From Cladosporium sp. IMV 00045 (Eukaryota > Ascomycota > Dothideomycetes > Cladosporiales > Cladosporiaceae), in the NCBI GenBank assembly GCA_001931905.2, contig MSJI02000923.1, positions 1-64,000 of the forward strand: DNA of 64,000 nt, read 5' to 3'. The notes under the pieces are model-generated. The model was not told the DNA's origin and searched no databases. It saw only the letters and a program-made list of their open reading frames with translations. Below, piece after piece: positions 9,579 through 20,972 of this stretch. The position numbers and the translations under genes were made by a program. Each line of letters opens with the position of its first letter. Position 1 is the stretch's first letter.

Positions 9579-12500
9579 ATGTCGTCGAGCAAAGACGATC
9601 GGGACAACGACTCATATGCGTCTGAGGATGATAGTTTCAGATTGTCCGAGGAAGCACCTCCGCCATACGAAGTGCACTCATCTGGCCCAATTCTTGCGAG
9701 CTCCTTCGCCATCAATGGTAGTCCTTCTTCTGATTTCCACGACTTGACATGATGCTAAACCTAGCGCAGAACAGGGAACTATTGACGTATCATTCTCTGG
9801 AGCTTCACCTGAGCTCGTCAACGACTATTTACCACCCATTGAGCACTTGCAAGAGTCGACTATCACAGGCGCCGCCAACTTGACATGTCCTCCTCTAAAC
9901 ATAGTCATTCATGTGGTTGGAAGTCGAGGTAGATTGTTCTTGCTCCACGGACCCTTTCGCGCACTTGTTGACTTCTCATATCAGGCGACGTGCAGCCATT
10001 TCTTGCTCTGGGAGTTGCCCTGAAGAAATATGGCCACCGTGTACGATTGGCAACACATGATATTTTTGCGGACTTCGTTCGTGCATCCGGCCTGGAATTT
10101 TACCCCATAGGAGGCGATCCAGAAGATCTGATGGCCGTGAGTATTACCCTTCATCTCGATCTTAAAGCCTCTGAAACAAAATTTGTCACGCCTCTGCTAA
10201 CCCAGACTTTCTCACAAAAGTACATGGTGAAGAATCCGGGTCTCATTCCATCTTTTGAGAGCCTTCGGGGAGGCGACGTCGGGCGTAAGCGTAAAATGAT
10301 GCGCGAGATGCTGAGGGGTCTATGGAAGTCATGCATCAATCCAGATCCGGACACGCAGAGACCGTTCATCGCCGACGCGATCATTGCTAACCCACCGAGT
10401 TTTGCTCACGTTCACTGTGCTGAAGCGCTTGGCATCCCTCTCCATATGATGTTCACAATGCCTTGGACCGCAACCCGGGCATTCTCGCATCCCTTGGCGA
10501 ACCTGAAATCAGAAAATATGGACCCTCGAGCGGCAAACTATTTGAGCTACGGCATGGTGGACCTGATGACTTGGCAAGGGTACGTACTTCCTCTTTTCGC
10601 TAATGCTTGGCCACATTGCCAATTGGCAGTGAAAGTATGCCTGACAGGAAAGCTAATCTGATGAAATAGTCTGGGCGACGTCATTAACGCATGGAGAGTC
10701 AAAGATTTGGAATTATCCCCATTATCATCCAGTTCTGGTCCTGAGATCATCGAGATTCTGAAGATTCCGTACACTTACTGCTGGTCGCCATCCTTGGTTC
10801 CAAAGCCCCAAGACTGGGGAAACAACATTGGTATGGCTTCACCACTTCAGCAACAATTTAACGTGCTGACTCTTCTCGCCAGACATATGCGGATTTTTCC
10901 TGCGCTCGGAGCCTTCATATACACCACCGGAAGACTTGGCACGCTTCCTGAACTTGGGAGATGCGCCGTTATACGTTGGGTTTGGCAGTATAGTAATTGA
11001 CGACCCCAGGCGCATGACAGACCTCATTCTACAAGCAACTTCCCGCGCAGGTGTTAGAGTTATCATTTCTAGAGGATGGAGCAAGCTGGGCGGCAGTGAT
11101 GAAAGCAGCTCAAACGTGTTCTATCTCGATGATTGTCCACACGGTAAGCCTCAAAGCGATGAACACAATTGTAATACATGCTCATACATGCCAGAATGGC
11201 TCTTCAAGAGAGTCCGTGGAGTCATACATCATGGTGGTGCTGGAACCACAGCCTGCGGCCTTGTCAACGGTCAACCCACGGCTATCGTTCCCTTCTTCGG
11301 AGAGTGAGTGCTCTACCACCTCAACCGAGGATTTATACATCCCGGCTAACACTGCTAGTCAACCATTTTGGGGCCGCGTTGTTGCTGCCTCTGGTGCTGG
11401 CCCTCTGCCCATAGCATACCGAGATCTCTCCGCCGACAACCTTTTCAACGCCATCCAAGTCTGCCGCAGCGCAGAGGCCAAGACGGCTGCCGAAACGATT
11501 GCGGCTCGTATGCGCCAAGAGAACGGCATCGATACTGCAGTTCAGTCATTCCACCGCCGTCTTCCCACGTCGCAGCTCTGCTGTGATATTCTTCCTCAAC
11601 ATGCCGCTCGTTGGATTTACAAGCCTAAGAAATCCAAGCACGCCAGCGTCAAGCTGTCTAATGAGGCATTGGCGATACTTCTCGATAGTAAGGATATTAG
11701 CCGCTCACGCGTACACCCGTAAGCCACCAAAGATCATCGTCATGATGAGACCATGCTGACCGATGCGCAGTTTACGTTCGAAGGATTACGTCGTCGAGAC
11801 CAAGCGCTGGGATCCACTGACTGCAGGCGCATCTTCCACACTTGGAACGATTACAAACTTCACGTCTGCCTTGGGAGGCACCTTCGTCGATCCTTGGATC
11901 CAAATGAAACGCGTGCACGACACAGGCGCTGGCCGGGGGGCGATGACTACCACAGCCTTGAGTACGGCAGGCATGGGGGCCAAGAACATAGGCGGTTCCG
12001 TCGTCAAAGGCACTCTGGTCGATTTTCCACTTGCGTTGGCAGAGGGATTGCGGAGCACCCCAGCATTGTATGGCGAGAAGATCAGGGACAACGGCGCTGT
12101 CACCGACTGGAAGAGCGGAGGCGTTGTTGCTGCGAAGGTGAGTCGCCCGGCTGCCCCCTGGATCTTGACACATTCTCTTTAAGTCTATGGCGCATTCGGT
12201 ACAAGAGCTAACAAGCGTTGCAGAACTTCGGCTTTGGATTCTACGAGGGGATAACGGGCATGGTAACCAGGCCCATGGAGGGACACAAGAAAGAAGGAAC
12301 CATCGGTGCAATCAAGGGTGTCGGCAAAGGCACCATAGAGCTGATCACCAAACCCGGAAGTGGTGAGTAACAAGAGCCTTTTACATTTGGACACTGGCCC
12401 ACAGGCACTGACCTCACTTGACAGCCATGTTCGGCATCATGGCATATCCTGCGCAGGGCATCTACAAGAGCGTGAAGTCGTTACAGCGATCGAACGTGGA

Positions 12501-12609
12501 GCAGATCGTCACGTCTGGCAGAACAAGCATGATGGCGGAAGACACGCGCATGCCCAACGGCATCGATCCCGCTCAAGTGATCAGTCGGTTCAATAATATC
12601 AGCGCCTGA
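9579..12609 (+). CDS. UDP-glucose:sterol 3-beta-glucosyltransferase-like (GT1 family)
   Basis: Eleven exons: 9579-9717, 9770-9928, 9985-10136, 10221-10579, 10670-10830, 10883-11143, 11195-11303, 11359-11718, 11771-12137, 12224-12362 and 12425-12609. All junctions are in phase and give 796 residues. The N-terminal sugar-transferase motif [14 protein letters not shown] spans the exon 2/3 junction. The donor-binding signature near the middle reads [18 protein letters not shown], followed by PFFGDQPFWG. The C-terminal third has the conserved [16 protein letters not shown] and ALGGTFVDP segment found in fungal sterol glucosyltransferases. The PH and GRAM domains of the autophagy-linked Atg26 form are absent, so this is the short type. 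Expected reaction: transfer of glucose from UDP-glucose to the sterol 3-hydroxyl at membranes. The substrate is inferred from family only. Confidence 0.85.
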
Positions 12610-13345
12610 TACCAGCAACGTACCGCCAACATAACAAAGCGAATCACTGCTTTGGGTGCTCCGAACTTGCACTGTAAATTACGACGTGCTCATCGAGTGC
12701 GCTGGCGAGTTCCCTCGACATCCCAGCTGATGCAATATTACCGCACTTCGGTGAGGGTAGCTACATGGCATAATGATGCCACATCGATATCTACAAATAT
12801 ATTTTATATGTAACAGTGCTTAGGCACATACGATTGTTCGAAGTCTTTCTTCGAATATCTATGATTTTCGGTACGAATGTGAGCAGTGATGTCCTGACAG
12901 AATACGCCCCGAGACTTGGTGCCATGCATTGCTTGACATCAAATGCCACTGGGAATGAAATCTGGAGGAGATTGCTGCGAGTTTCAGTGGAGCAATCCTA
13001 ACAAGATACCGTATCGACTTCAAGAAGAATCGTCAAAGGGCCAGAACATCAGCTTGAGCTCTGTCAGCATCTCCTCGACGTTGTCTCCCATCCCATGACC
13101 TAACGAGATCAATGTCCTAAAAGCAATTTGATAGGATGTAAGCGAAAATTACAACTTCCCAAAAATGAAGCCACAGGGTCTCGGCCGGTGACGTCCTCGC
13201 CGATTATACGCGGCGGCACACGGCTGAAGTTGAATTCGAGCTCGTCAAGGCGCCACAAGGAAGTGAAGTTGGAGGGTAGGCCTGCGGGCGCATCCCCCGG
13301 CGCCAGGCGCAACTCTAATTGATCGCCGCGTATCACAATTGTCTC
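12610..13345. other. Intergenic, no gene seen
   Basis: The region between the glucosyltransferase stop and the zinc-finger gene. No coding frame, RNA or repeat stands out. Confidence 0.5.
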
Positions 13346-14461
13346 ATGGAGCAGCCTTCCTACTACTCACCAGCAACGACTTTCGACACCAGTATCGGCC
13401 AATGTTCACCGGTGTCGACGTGGACGGCAAATGGAGAGGCAGCTTCCAACTCAAAAAAGGAGCTGTCGAGATGGCTGTGCCCCGTTTGTGGCAAAGGCTG
13501 CACGAGGTATGGCGGTTCGTAAAAACACACCAAGGAGCAATGCTTGAGACCGGTTCTTGAGTATCGGTGTAAAACCTGCCCCTTCAAATGCCGCCGCCAT
13601 AGCGAGATCAAAAGACACCGCAGCCGTTCACCCATCTGTTCTTTTTCTTCACACGAGGAGTTAAGATCGCCATCAAGGATGAAGTATGCATCTTGTCTGA
13701 GCGGCCAGCTTTTCGACACTGAGGCCGAGCTCATCGAGGACGCTCGCCAGCACTGCTCCTCTTCCCCAAAGGAAATTCTGCCAAGCGATCTGAACACCAG
13801 AATGAGAGCGCTTCTCAGTGAGGGCTATATGAAGGAGTTGAATCACATCATTGAGCAGCGGTGTCTCACCTACTTTGGCAATCAAAAATTCTGGCAAACG
13901 TTGCAATGGCCAGAACACGACGCAAAAGATCTTGCCAGTAAGGCTGAGTTCGGATTTCAAGGCTCCAGATGTCCGATAGTCTACGACGACATGGGCAATT
14001 TGGATACTACCCGGCGCGATTTACTCCAAGAATTCAATCTCGGGATAGCCAATCTGCCAGAATTCGCGATGGAAGTGCTGCAGAAAAGCACCTCCTGGGG
14101 CACATGCTCCACCGATCAGCTCCAGACTTCTGACCAGCAATACTTCCTCGCAAACCATTTGGACTCCCTTCAAGCATGCTCAGCTGTCGCGGTCAACCCT
14201 AAAAGCATTCCGCTCCATGATGTTGACTCGATCGTTTCCAATCTCCGGGTCCAGTATACCGGCCTTTCGCCAACTGGTCAACTGCTTCAGCAAGGCTCGA
14301 TGGGCGAACAGCCATTCGACCAAGGCCACACACAATCGCTCATGCACCAAGGCCACAATCTTCAGCACGGTCTTATCTACAACGACCCGAACACTGGCAA
14401 CACGCAACACTTCGACGCCATGACTGCAACAGACGATCAAATGTATGGATGGACCTTTTGA
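13346..14461 (+). pseudogene. C2H2/C2HC zinc-finger protein with an in-frame stop
   Basis: A single frame runs from ATG 13346 to TGA 14459-14461 (372 codons), interrupted only by TAA at 13520-13522. The stop falls inside a zinc finger: CPVCGKGCTRYGGS, stop, KHTKEQC, spaced C-x2-C-x12-H-x4-C. A second finger-like unit follows (RCKTCPFKCRRHSEIKRH). The rest is Gln- and His-containing, low in known domains, and resembles fungal finger proteins that act as transcription factors; that role is inferred. A CAA-to-TAA change (CpA to TpA) would explain the stop. A 42-nt intron (13507-13548, GTATGG donor) would also bypass it, but it is very short and would destroy the finger spacing. If translation restarted at ATG 13679 both fingers would be lost. 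Confidence 0.55.
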
Positions 14462-15200
14462 AATGTACGTACACGCATCGATGCACTGTTAGTCAGCTGT
14501 ACCGATTTGAAAGTTCTGTCCTCATTCGAAATGCGTGCTCTTCTCGCACATCAACCAGCACTCATCTATCACGCTTGCCTTACCCTACCGGCCTGGAGCC
14601 AAAGCCTCTTCCCAGCCTTCGTGAGCTGGACTACTACCCTCTCTCTTATCGAATCTCAGATGCGGCTGGTTCCGCTCTGTCACGATCCCTCATTCCCTTC
14701 ACGGCTTGTTTTATGATTTGCTTTTAATTTGGACAAAATTGATTCATAATGACATGACGAGATTCGCAGCGGAGCGAGGAGTTTTCTTTCTTTGTCAAGA
14801 GCGTTTTTTCTTGAAGTCAAGTATGGGAGCATAGCGGGCTTGCAAGCAGTACTTGTTTATTGTTTACACAGACTGAATATCACATTGCTTTCTTTTCTCG
14901 TCAGAATTGTTAGACGCATTAGGGATTCGACGATGGATTGCTACTGCCTACAGAGGCAATTGATTACACATCGGGAAAGTCGGCTGCTGGTCAGTCGTTC
15001 AATGATCTACACAAGATTGGAACAGTCGCAAGAATTATCTATGTACCCTCGACTTCCAATCGCATCTCGTTAATGTTATGTTATACAGTGAATGAAACTC
15101 TCTCCCTCTCTTCGCCAATGACAGGCTGCAAGCAAGCGTTGTTCTTTCTCTTAAACAACATGATGCGTGTCAATGGCGAACAATGATCACATCAGAAGCA
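14462..15200. other. Convergent intergenic region
   Basis: 3-prime flanks of the zinc-finger gene (plus) and the kinase gene (minus). T-rich; nothing else recognised. Confidence 0.5.
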
Positions 15201-17922
15201 TCAATCTTGAATAGCCCAAGCCGAATATCGATCCTTCGCCTGGAGTAACAATTCGTCTTCGGTAAGTTTCTGGAATTGCAGCGGAATTCGATGATCGCCC
15301 GGAGGGTATTCCATCGCGATCTTCCTGATCGACATGTATAGTTTCTTAGGCGACGGTCTTCGTTCTGGTCTGCGTCGATAGCATCTGCGAAGTCTGGGTC
15401 AGTTTGGCTTTCCTTGGAACGAAAAGCAGTCAAGGAATTTTGGTAAAGCGTACTGCGAGATTGTTAGCACATGTCTCAAAATCCAATGGTGCATCAATCT
15501 CTAGACGTAGACGTACCGATTCAGCGAGCTCAACGATGTCTTGAGGATACAGCGGACGAAAGTCCCCATTGGGGAACAAGGGAACGCCGGGAGGCGAGTC
15601 GAACTCTGCCTGAAATGCCGGTTCGCTCAGGCTCATCAGCGCCAAGATCGTAAGACCGACCTGAAAAATATTTGTTGCAGGTCCCCTAATGAGAACGAAG
15701 AAAATGAATCAGCAAACAGGTTTGAATAACACAAGATCAACCTTGCAAGACTTACAAAGGATGTGGCTTTCTCGACATGTCCACTTGTTCGGGGGCCATC
15801 AAAAAGGGTGTTCCTCTGTCTCGCGGGTGGGCCTTGTCTGCAAACTCTGATACGTCGAACGCATTACCAAAATCCTGTTCATGGAGTTAGCAGCTGTTCC
15901 AAACTTGAGGCCCTGCCCAATTGAACAATTACGCCTAGTTTGAGTACTGGCAGCCCAGGCCATGTGGCCGAACCAGTGGACCTCGAAAGGAAGTAGTTGC
16001 CGTCTTTGATATCTTGATGGACAATGTTGTGAGCCCAGGGGTCGCTGGGAGCATCGCCTTCGCTGCCATCTGCTGGCCAGGTGCCATCATCGAGTGGCAA
16101 CTGTCCGTGAGCCATCAGGCAGACTCCCGCAGCCATTGCTTCGAAGAAATAAAGGATGGCAATCGTGGGCACGTGAGGTCTCAGCTGACTCCTTCGCCGC
16201 TCTGAAAGGTTGTACTTGGAGAACACCGTCTCTCTCAGGTCGCCCAGCTCCGCGAACGCTGTATATAGGCGGATCATTTTCATCGGCTTGTAGACCTGGT
16301 AGCCGAGATATTCCACAATGTGCTGATGCCTGGGCACCAGGCGATGTAGCCCGGCTTCTTTGGGAATACGATCGGAAACCTGGCCATACCAATACGCAGG
16401 ATGATTCCACCTTGTTTCTACGAAGCTTTCCTTGACAATGACACGCTGTGCCGAGTTAGCCTGGCTCGTTCCAATGCAAACGTTGGACTTACATTGATGA
16501 TTGTGCCAGTTGGACTATACTTGATATAGAGCGAAGCGCGTCCATTTCCACCTTCACCTACAGTGCTCAAGTACTATGCGCTCGTTAGCAATATGTTGTC
16601 CGAACAGATGTCACTGGAATACCTACAGTCCACTGTCCAGGGGTTTGCAATGATACGCCTTCAAGAGGTATAGTGGCAGCTTCGGTGGCGGTCGGTGGCG
16701 GAATTGTATAGAGATCCTTCTCGTTGCCCCAGTCATGCACAAGGCCCTTCTTGAGTACCACCGGGATCAGTCCAAACGCGACTTCGTCAGCATCTTCGTG
16801 CAATTTTTCGTCGAACGTGTACAAATGGCGGAAGATGTACGCTTGACAATCTACGGCGCCAGGAACGTGCACCATCCTGAACAGTCGGTCCACATTGGGC
16901 CTGTGGTGATCGAGATAGTCTGCCATGACTGGATTGACTGGCACGTCTTCTTCGTTCTCCCAGTCGTGGTCAATATGAACTTGCTTGTGGAAACGAACAA
17001 GAAGCTCCGCCAAAGGCTCGAGATCGTCCATGGTACGACAATCTGCTCTTCGGAGCTGGCGGTGCATCCAGCATTTGTGTTCAGGATCAAAGCTTTGCTC
17101 GTACTTGAAGATCCAGGCAGCGTAAGTTCCAGCAACTCCAATGTCGGGACAGGGAAAAGGCTGCTCAGGCGTGAGCTCACCGGCACTTTCAGTCCCACGG
17201 GTCTTTGGCGTAGCCCCTTGGCCCCTTGAGGGAGCAGCACCAGCTTCTGCGCTTATGTTTCTGCTTGGATACTTTCTCTTCGACGGCGATGCCTCATTGC
17301 CACGTTCTCTGTTTCGTTTGCGTTTGCTGCTAGATGAAGAACTGCCTTTGGCTGGTGGTGACGCTGGCTTCTCGTCTGACAGGTCTTCGTTGATTTGCAA
17401 TGCAAGATGTCTCAACTGGTCCAAGACATCGTTGTCCCATTCCAGACCTTCGAAGAGTTCCAACACGTCTTGCCTGTCGAAAGAATTGAAGGCATCATCC
17501 TCAACTGCGTCCAAGCGCTGCTGCAGATATGCCTCCAAGTATTCGAAGAACTGCCCACTCGTTGCTAATTTCTGGACCTCTTGCAGATGTGTCATATGGG
17601 TGATCAACTCATCGAGTGTCACAATGCGAGCCTCAATCCTCGCAAGTAGCTCCTCCCGGGCGTCTGCTGCAGAGGTCACATCGGCTCTTATGGCGTCGTC
17701 GGCTGCGCGGCGTAATTGGAGGGTTGCGCCCACTACCTCTCGTTGTGCATCCCATATGTTGCGCACACCGTCTGCGAATTGCTTTTGCTGTTGAGGGAGC
17801 ATAGTCTCCCAGTCAGCGGCCGCCTCTCGATTGAATCGTGTGGACGGATTGGCAAGACCCTCGTCGACTAGAGCCGCTCTCAGCCATGTTTTGTAGTCTC
17901 TCAGATCTTCACTGTCAGTCAT
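15201..17922 (-). CDS. Protein kinase-like protein with long N-terminal region
   Basis: Seven exons on the minus strand: 17922-16627, 16573-16493, 16445-15933, 15874-15756, 15685-15517, 15452-15421 and 15369-15201. They give 792 residues with all phases consistent. Residues 1 to about 430 are hydrophilic and partly helical, with a low-complexity Ser/Lys/Arg stretch near 195-225. The kinase domain begins with a glycine-rich loop (VGEGGNGRAS, about 437-446), then the VIVK lysine (464). The catalytic loop reads IVHQDIKDGN, so HRD is HQD (602-604), and DFG is at 631-633, followed by GTPFLMAPEQ. A full catalytic set is therefore present. The closing exon carries RPSPKKLYMSI, as at the end of many fungal kinase domains. 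The substrate and pathway are unknown. Confidence 0.8.
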
Positions 17923-18560
17923 CGTAATGGGAGTCTTGGGTCGCTAATTCAACGTCATCAGTGTGCAAAAGAGGCATAGGAGATACAAGATCATAGTCCT
18001 CAGAAAGTACAAAATTCCAATGAGTACTTTCTTTGTCGTTGCTCCCCGAAAAGCGCATCCGGAAGATTCGGTTCATTGTTGGGCGTGCGACAAACAAAGG
18101 GACTCAGTGTGTATACGACAAACATGAGGACAACAACCCCTCTCACTACTTATATTTGAGACAAAAGCCGAATAGAGCTCCAGGATTTCGACAAGCTTGT
18201 AAAAGGGAACAATTCAAAATATTACATTCACGCATTTCTATCGTCGTTCCCGTAATGACAGCGAGTGGGATCGTGATGGTTTCGCGTTGCAATGAGGACA
18301 TAACTGTGTTGAACGAATTTCCGAAAGCAAATAGACCGTTAGAATCTTCCAAGGTGCTGTTATGAAATGCCCTCTTGCATTGACCTTGCATGTTGGTGGC
18401 ACGGGAAGGAGTTGGAATCCAAGGTGAGGTGAGAAGACGTCGTGTCTGAGTGCCAAGCCGGACTTCACGTCTTCCTATCAACCCATGTCGAGCTCATCAA
18501 GTCGCGCGCGACTTGTCGAACACCGCACCCACTTTAACAGATGCGGACGCACATCAAGGT
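17923..18560. promoter_or_regulatory. Divergent promoter region, kinase gene / Sfr1 gene
   Basis: The two genes point away from each other across about 640 bp. No specific binding site was identified. An upstream ATG at 18485 on the plus strand could start a short leader peptide. Confidence 0.45.
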
Positions 18561-19495
18561 ATGGCGTCGCCAATATCAGCTAAGCGACGCAGACTCAATC
18601 ACGCAAACAGCGTGCTCAGTAAACCATTCGTCTCGCCGCTGAAGACTGCCAATGGCAACACGCCGCCGCCGAAAGAGAGGCGTAACAACGTGGTCGCGAA
18701 TCCTAATCCGCCATACATCCCAAGCGCGCTTACGCATACTGTCACAACAGTAAGCTCGAGTCCTTCTCACACCAAGACTTCAGATAAGAAACCAGCGGTC
18801 ACTCCATCTCGGTCTATTCCTGTCCGAAAGCAAGCCTATTCGACCCCATTCTCCAAACGCTCCGATCCTGCCGAGCAAGCGCTACAAAAAGCCATCACGT
18901 CGTTGGAGTTACATATCAAGACGGTCCGGAATGACATTGATAATCTGAACCAAGCTGCCAAGTATGCGAACACCAGCACTGATGGCGACCTCGAAGAACT
19001 GGCGCTGAAGTGGAAGGTTGCATCGCACAACGCCGCTGAAGAGATCTTCGGCTCTGTGAAAGAGCGTGTCAATCGTATGGGGGGTGTAGAAGCATGGCGA
19101 GAGAGCGAGAAGCAGAAGTTTGAGCGCAGCAATGGCATCGGTGAATATGCGGAGCCTGAAGTAGAAGATGATGCAGACTGTGAATTTGACAGTCAGGGCG
19201 AGGAGCTGCCAGAGGAAGAGCAAGAGTATAGAAAGAAAGAGAAACGGCGCTTGAAGCAAGAGGCTCTAGAAGCTGCAGACATCGACAAAGACATTGAGGA
19301 AGAATCTGCCAGCTCTCCGCATGCGTGGCAGCAAGCAGGTGGCGACGATGATGTGAGTGTCACCACGAACCTTGAGTTTTGCTCTCAACACTGACCCGAA
19401 CACAGGCATTCACGATGGACATGATGCTTCGATCGCTCAGCATTGACCTTGATGTGATCGGTTACGACAAGGCAGGCCAAAGATGGGTCACTTGA
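18561..19495 (+). CDS. sfr1: Swi5-dependent recombination repair protein Sfr1/Mei5/Dds20-like
   Basis: Two exons (18561-19352, 19406-19495; intron 19353-19405) encode 293 residues. The N-terminal part is basic and disordered with FVSPLK and STPFSK motifs, as in Sfr1 proteins. The middle has a helical stretch (about 110-150). The conserved C-terminal block carries KWKVASHNAAEEIFGSVKER, VNRMGG and AWRES, and, after an acidic spacer, FTMDMMLRSLSIDLDVIGYD and QRWV at the end. In fission yeast Sfr1 pairs with Swi5 and stimulates Rad51 and Dmc1 strand exchange in the nucleus; by family this protein should do the same. ATG 18561 was chosen as the first in-frame ATG. Confidence in the family is good because the split C-terminal motif is rejoined exactly by the intron. 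Confidence 0.85.
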
Positions 19496-20972
19496 CGGTC
19501 ACAACGACTACACGAATGATGCTCAATGAATGACGATTGCTACGAAAATGGTGCAGGAGAATGTTCCGTACCTGCTGAGATACCCCTTTGATACTTTAGC
19601 TTTCCAATAACAACGATGGAACAGTTCACTGAGTTGTGGAATACCAATACAGCAAAGCTGACTCCGCTTGAATGATGTTCTACAAGAAGATACTGCCATC
19701 ATTCCTCAGGAGCCGACGGCAACAGTCAACCTTTTTGCTCAGCAATGCACCGCACGCTATCAGACGCATGAATTTTGCACCTCGACGTCCTAGTGGCACA
19801 ACATGGACGCCCTTGAGAGGCGTAGAAGTTGAGCGACCTGGGCTTCGGTGTTCCTCGCAGCTCTTTCTCGGAGGCCTGTGCGAAAAAGCATATGCATTCC
19901 AATATCCAACTTTGAACACACGTTCTGATGGAGACGTGTTGTGTAGATCCCGTCATACTTCTGCACGTTATCGTCGAGGTTGAAAAACGAGCATTAAGCA
20001 TGATGGCTGGCGACAGTAGGAGGTAGAAACTCTGGTGAAACTTTAGAAGAAGCCGGCCGCGGAACTGAAGAGGTACCGTAGCGAATTGAATGCTTGCGTG
20101 GCGGTCAACGGATAAATACCTACGCATAAAGATTACAGTGGATCATGTAGATTCGTATGTCTATGCGAGTCACGTATCGATGACTCGAAAGCTCCTGACC
20201 CTTGACCCCAACACCTGAAGAGACAATGCTCCGGTCGTGGCTGGCACCATTCTCAACTCTAAATATTCCTCAGCCTCATGCCAAATGCCGTTTCATGTCT
20301 GATTCGCCAGGTAAATGGTCTGTCACCATTGCAAGGCGGCCAGTTGACGCATCAAGTCCCACTTGACCCTTGGCTCACCCACCGACGATACCAAACATCC
20401 ACCTCCCCTCACTACAACACGTACGACCAAGACGTGAGCCAAGACGCTTGACGACTCCCCATGTGCATTTCATGTGCCAGGATGTAACTGTGGAGTAACG
20501 GGTTTGCTCCGCATTTCGCTTCCCCAGCACTGCGGAGGTGAGCACGGCTGGGGCACGCAACTTCGGCCTCGGCGACCACGCCAATATTGCTTCCCGGACT
20601 TCTTTTCTCCCCTCGAATGTTGCTTGTGTGGATCTCTTCGATACCTCCTAGATATGCGAGCCAAGACTCCTTTGCGCGAAGCAAGGTTTTTAGTCGCTGG
20701 ATCCATGGCCGAAGAAGACATCAAGCCGAGGCTGGCGGAAGATACGGCTCGGTTGCTGGCCAGATCTTTCAGGGCGTGCAACAAAGATGTGTCTAAGGAT
20801 GCAGGCAATAATACTGGAGTCAGTGGAGCAGGTCCCTCATCGTGAGGCTCTCCGCACGTGAGTCGGTAGGACGTCCAATACAGGCATCTCTTTTGGCTCT
20901 TTCTCATCATTCTTGTCTTGACTTCTTCACGACAAGCCTGCAGCCAGTCATACTGGCAACCTCCTCTCAAAC
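19496..20972. other. Long intergenic region, no gene seen
   Basis: Nearly 1.5 kb upstream of the transporter gene. Overlapping open frames on both strands around 20470-20970 have no recognisable motif or intron pattern and are taken as chance. No RNA gene or repeat was recognised. Confidence 0.45.

Noticed and set aside
13507..13548. 42-nt intron that would remove the zinc-finger stop
   Set aside because: It keeps the frame but is shorter than any other intron here, has weak signals and destroys the exact finger spacing; kept only as an alternative.
20470..20970. Overlapping open frames on both strands before the transporter
   Set aside because: Neither has motifs or splice-consistent continuation; taken as chance.
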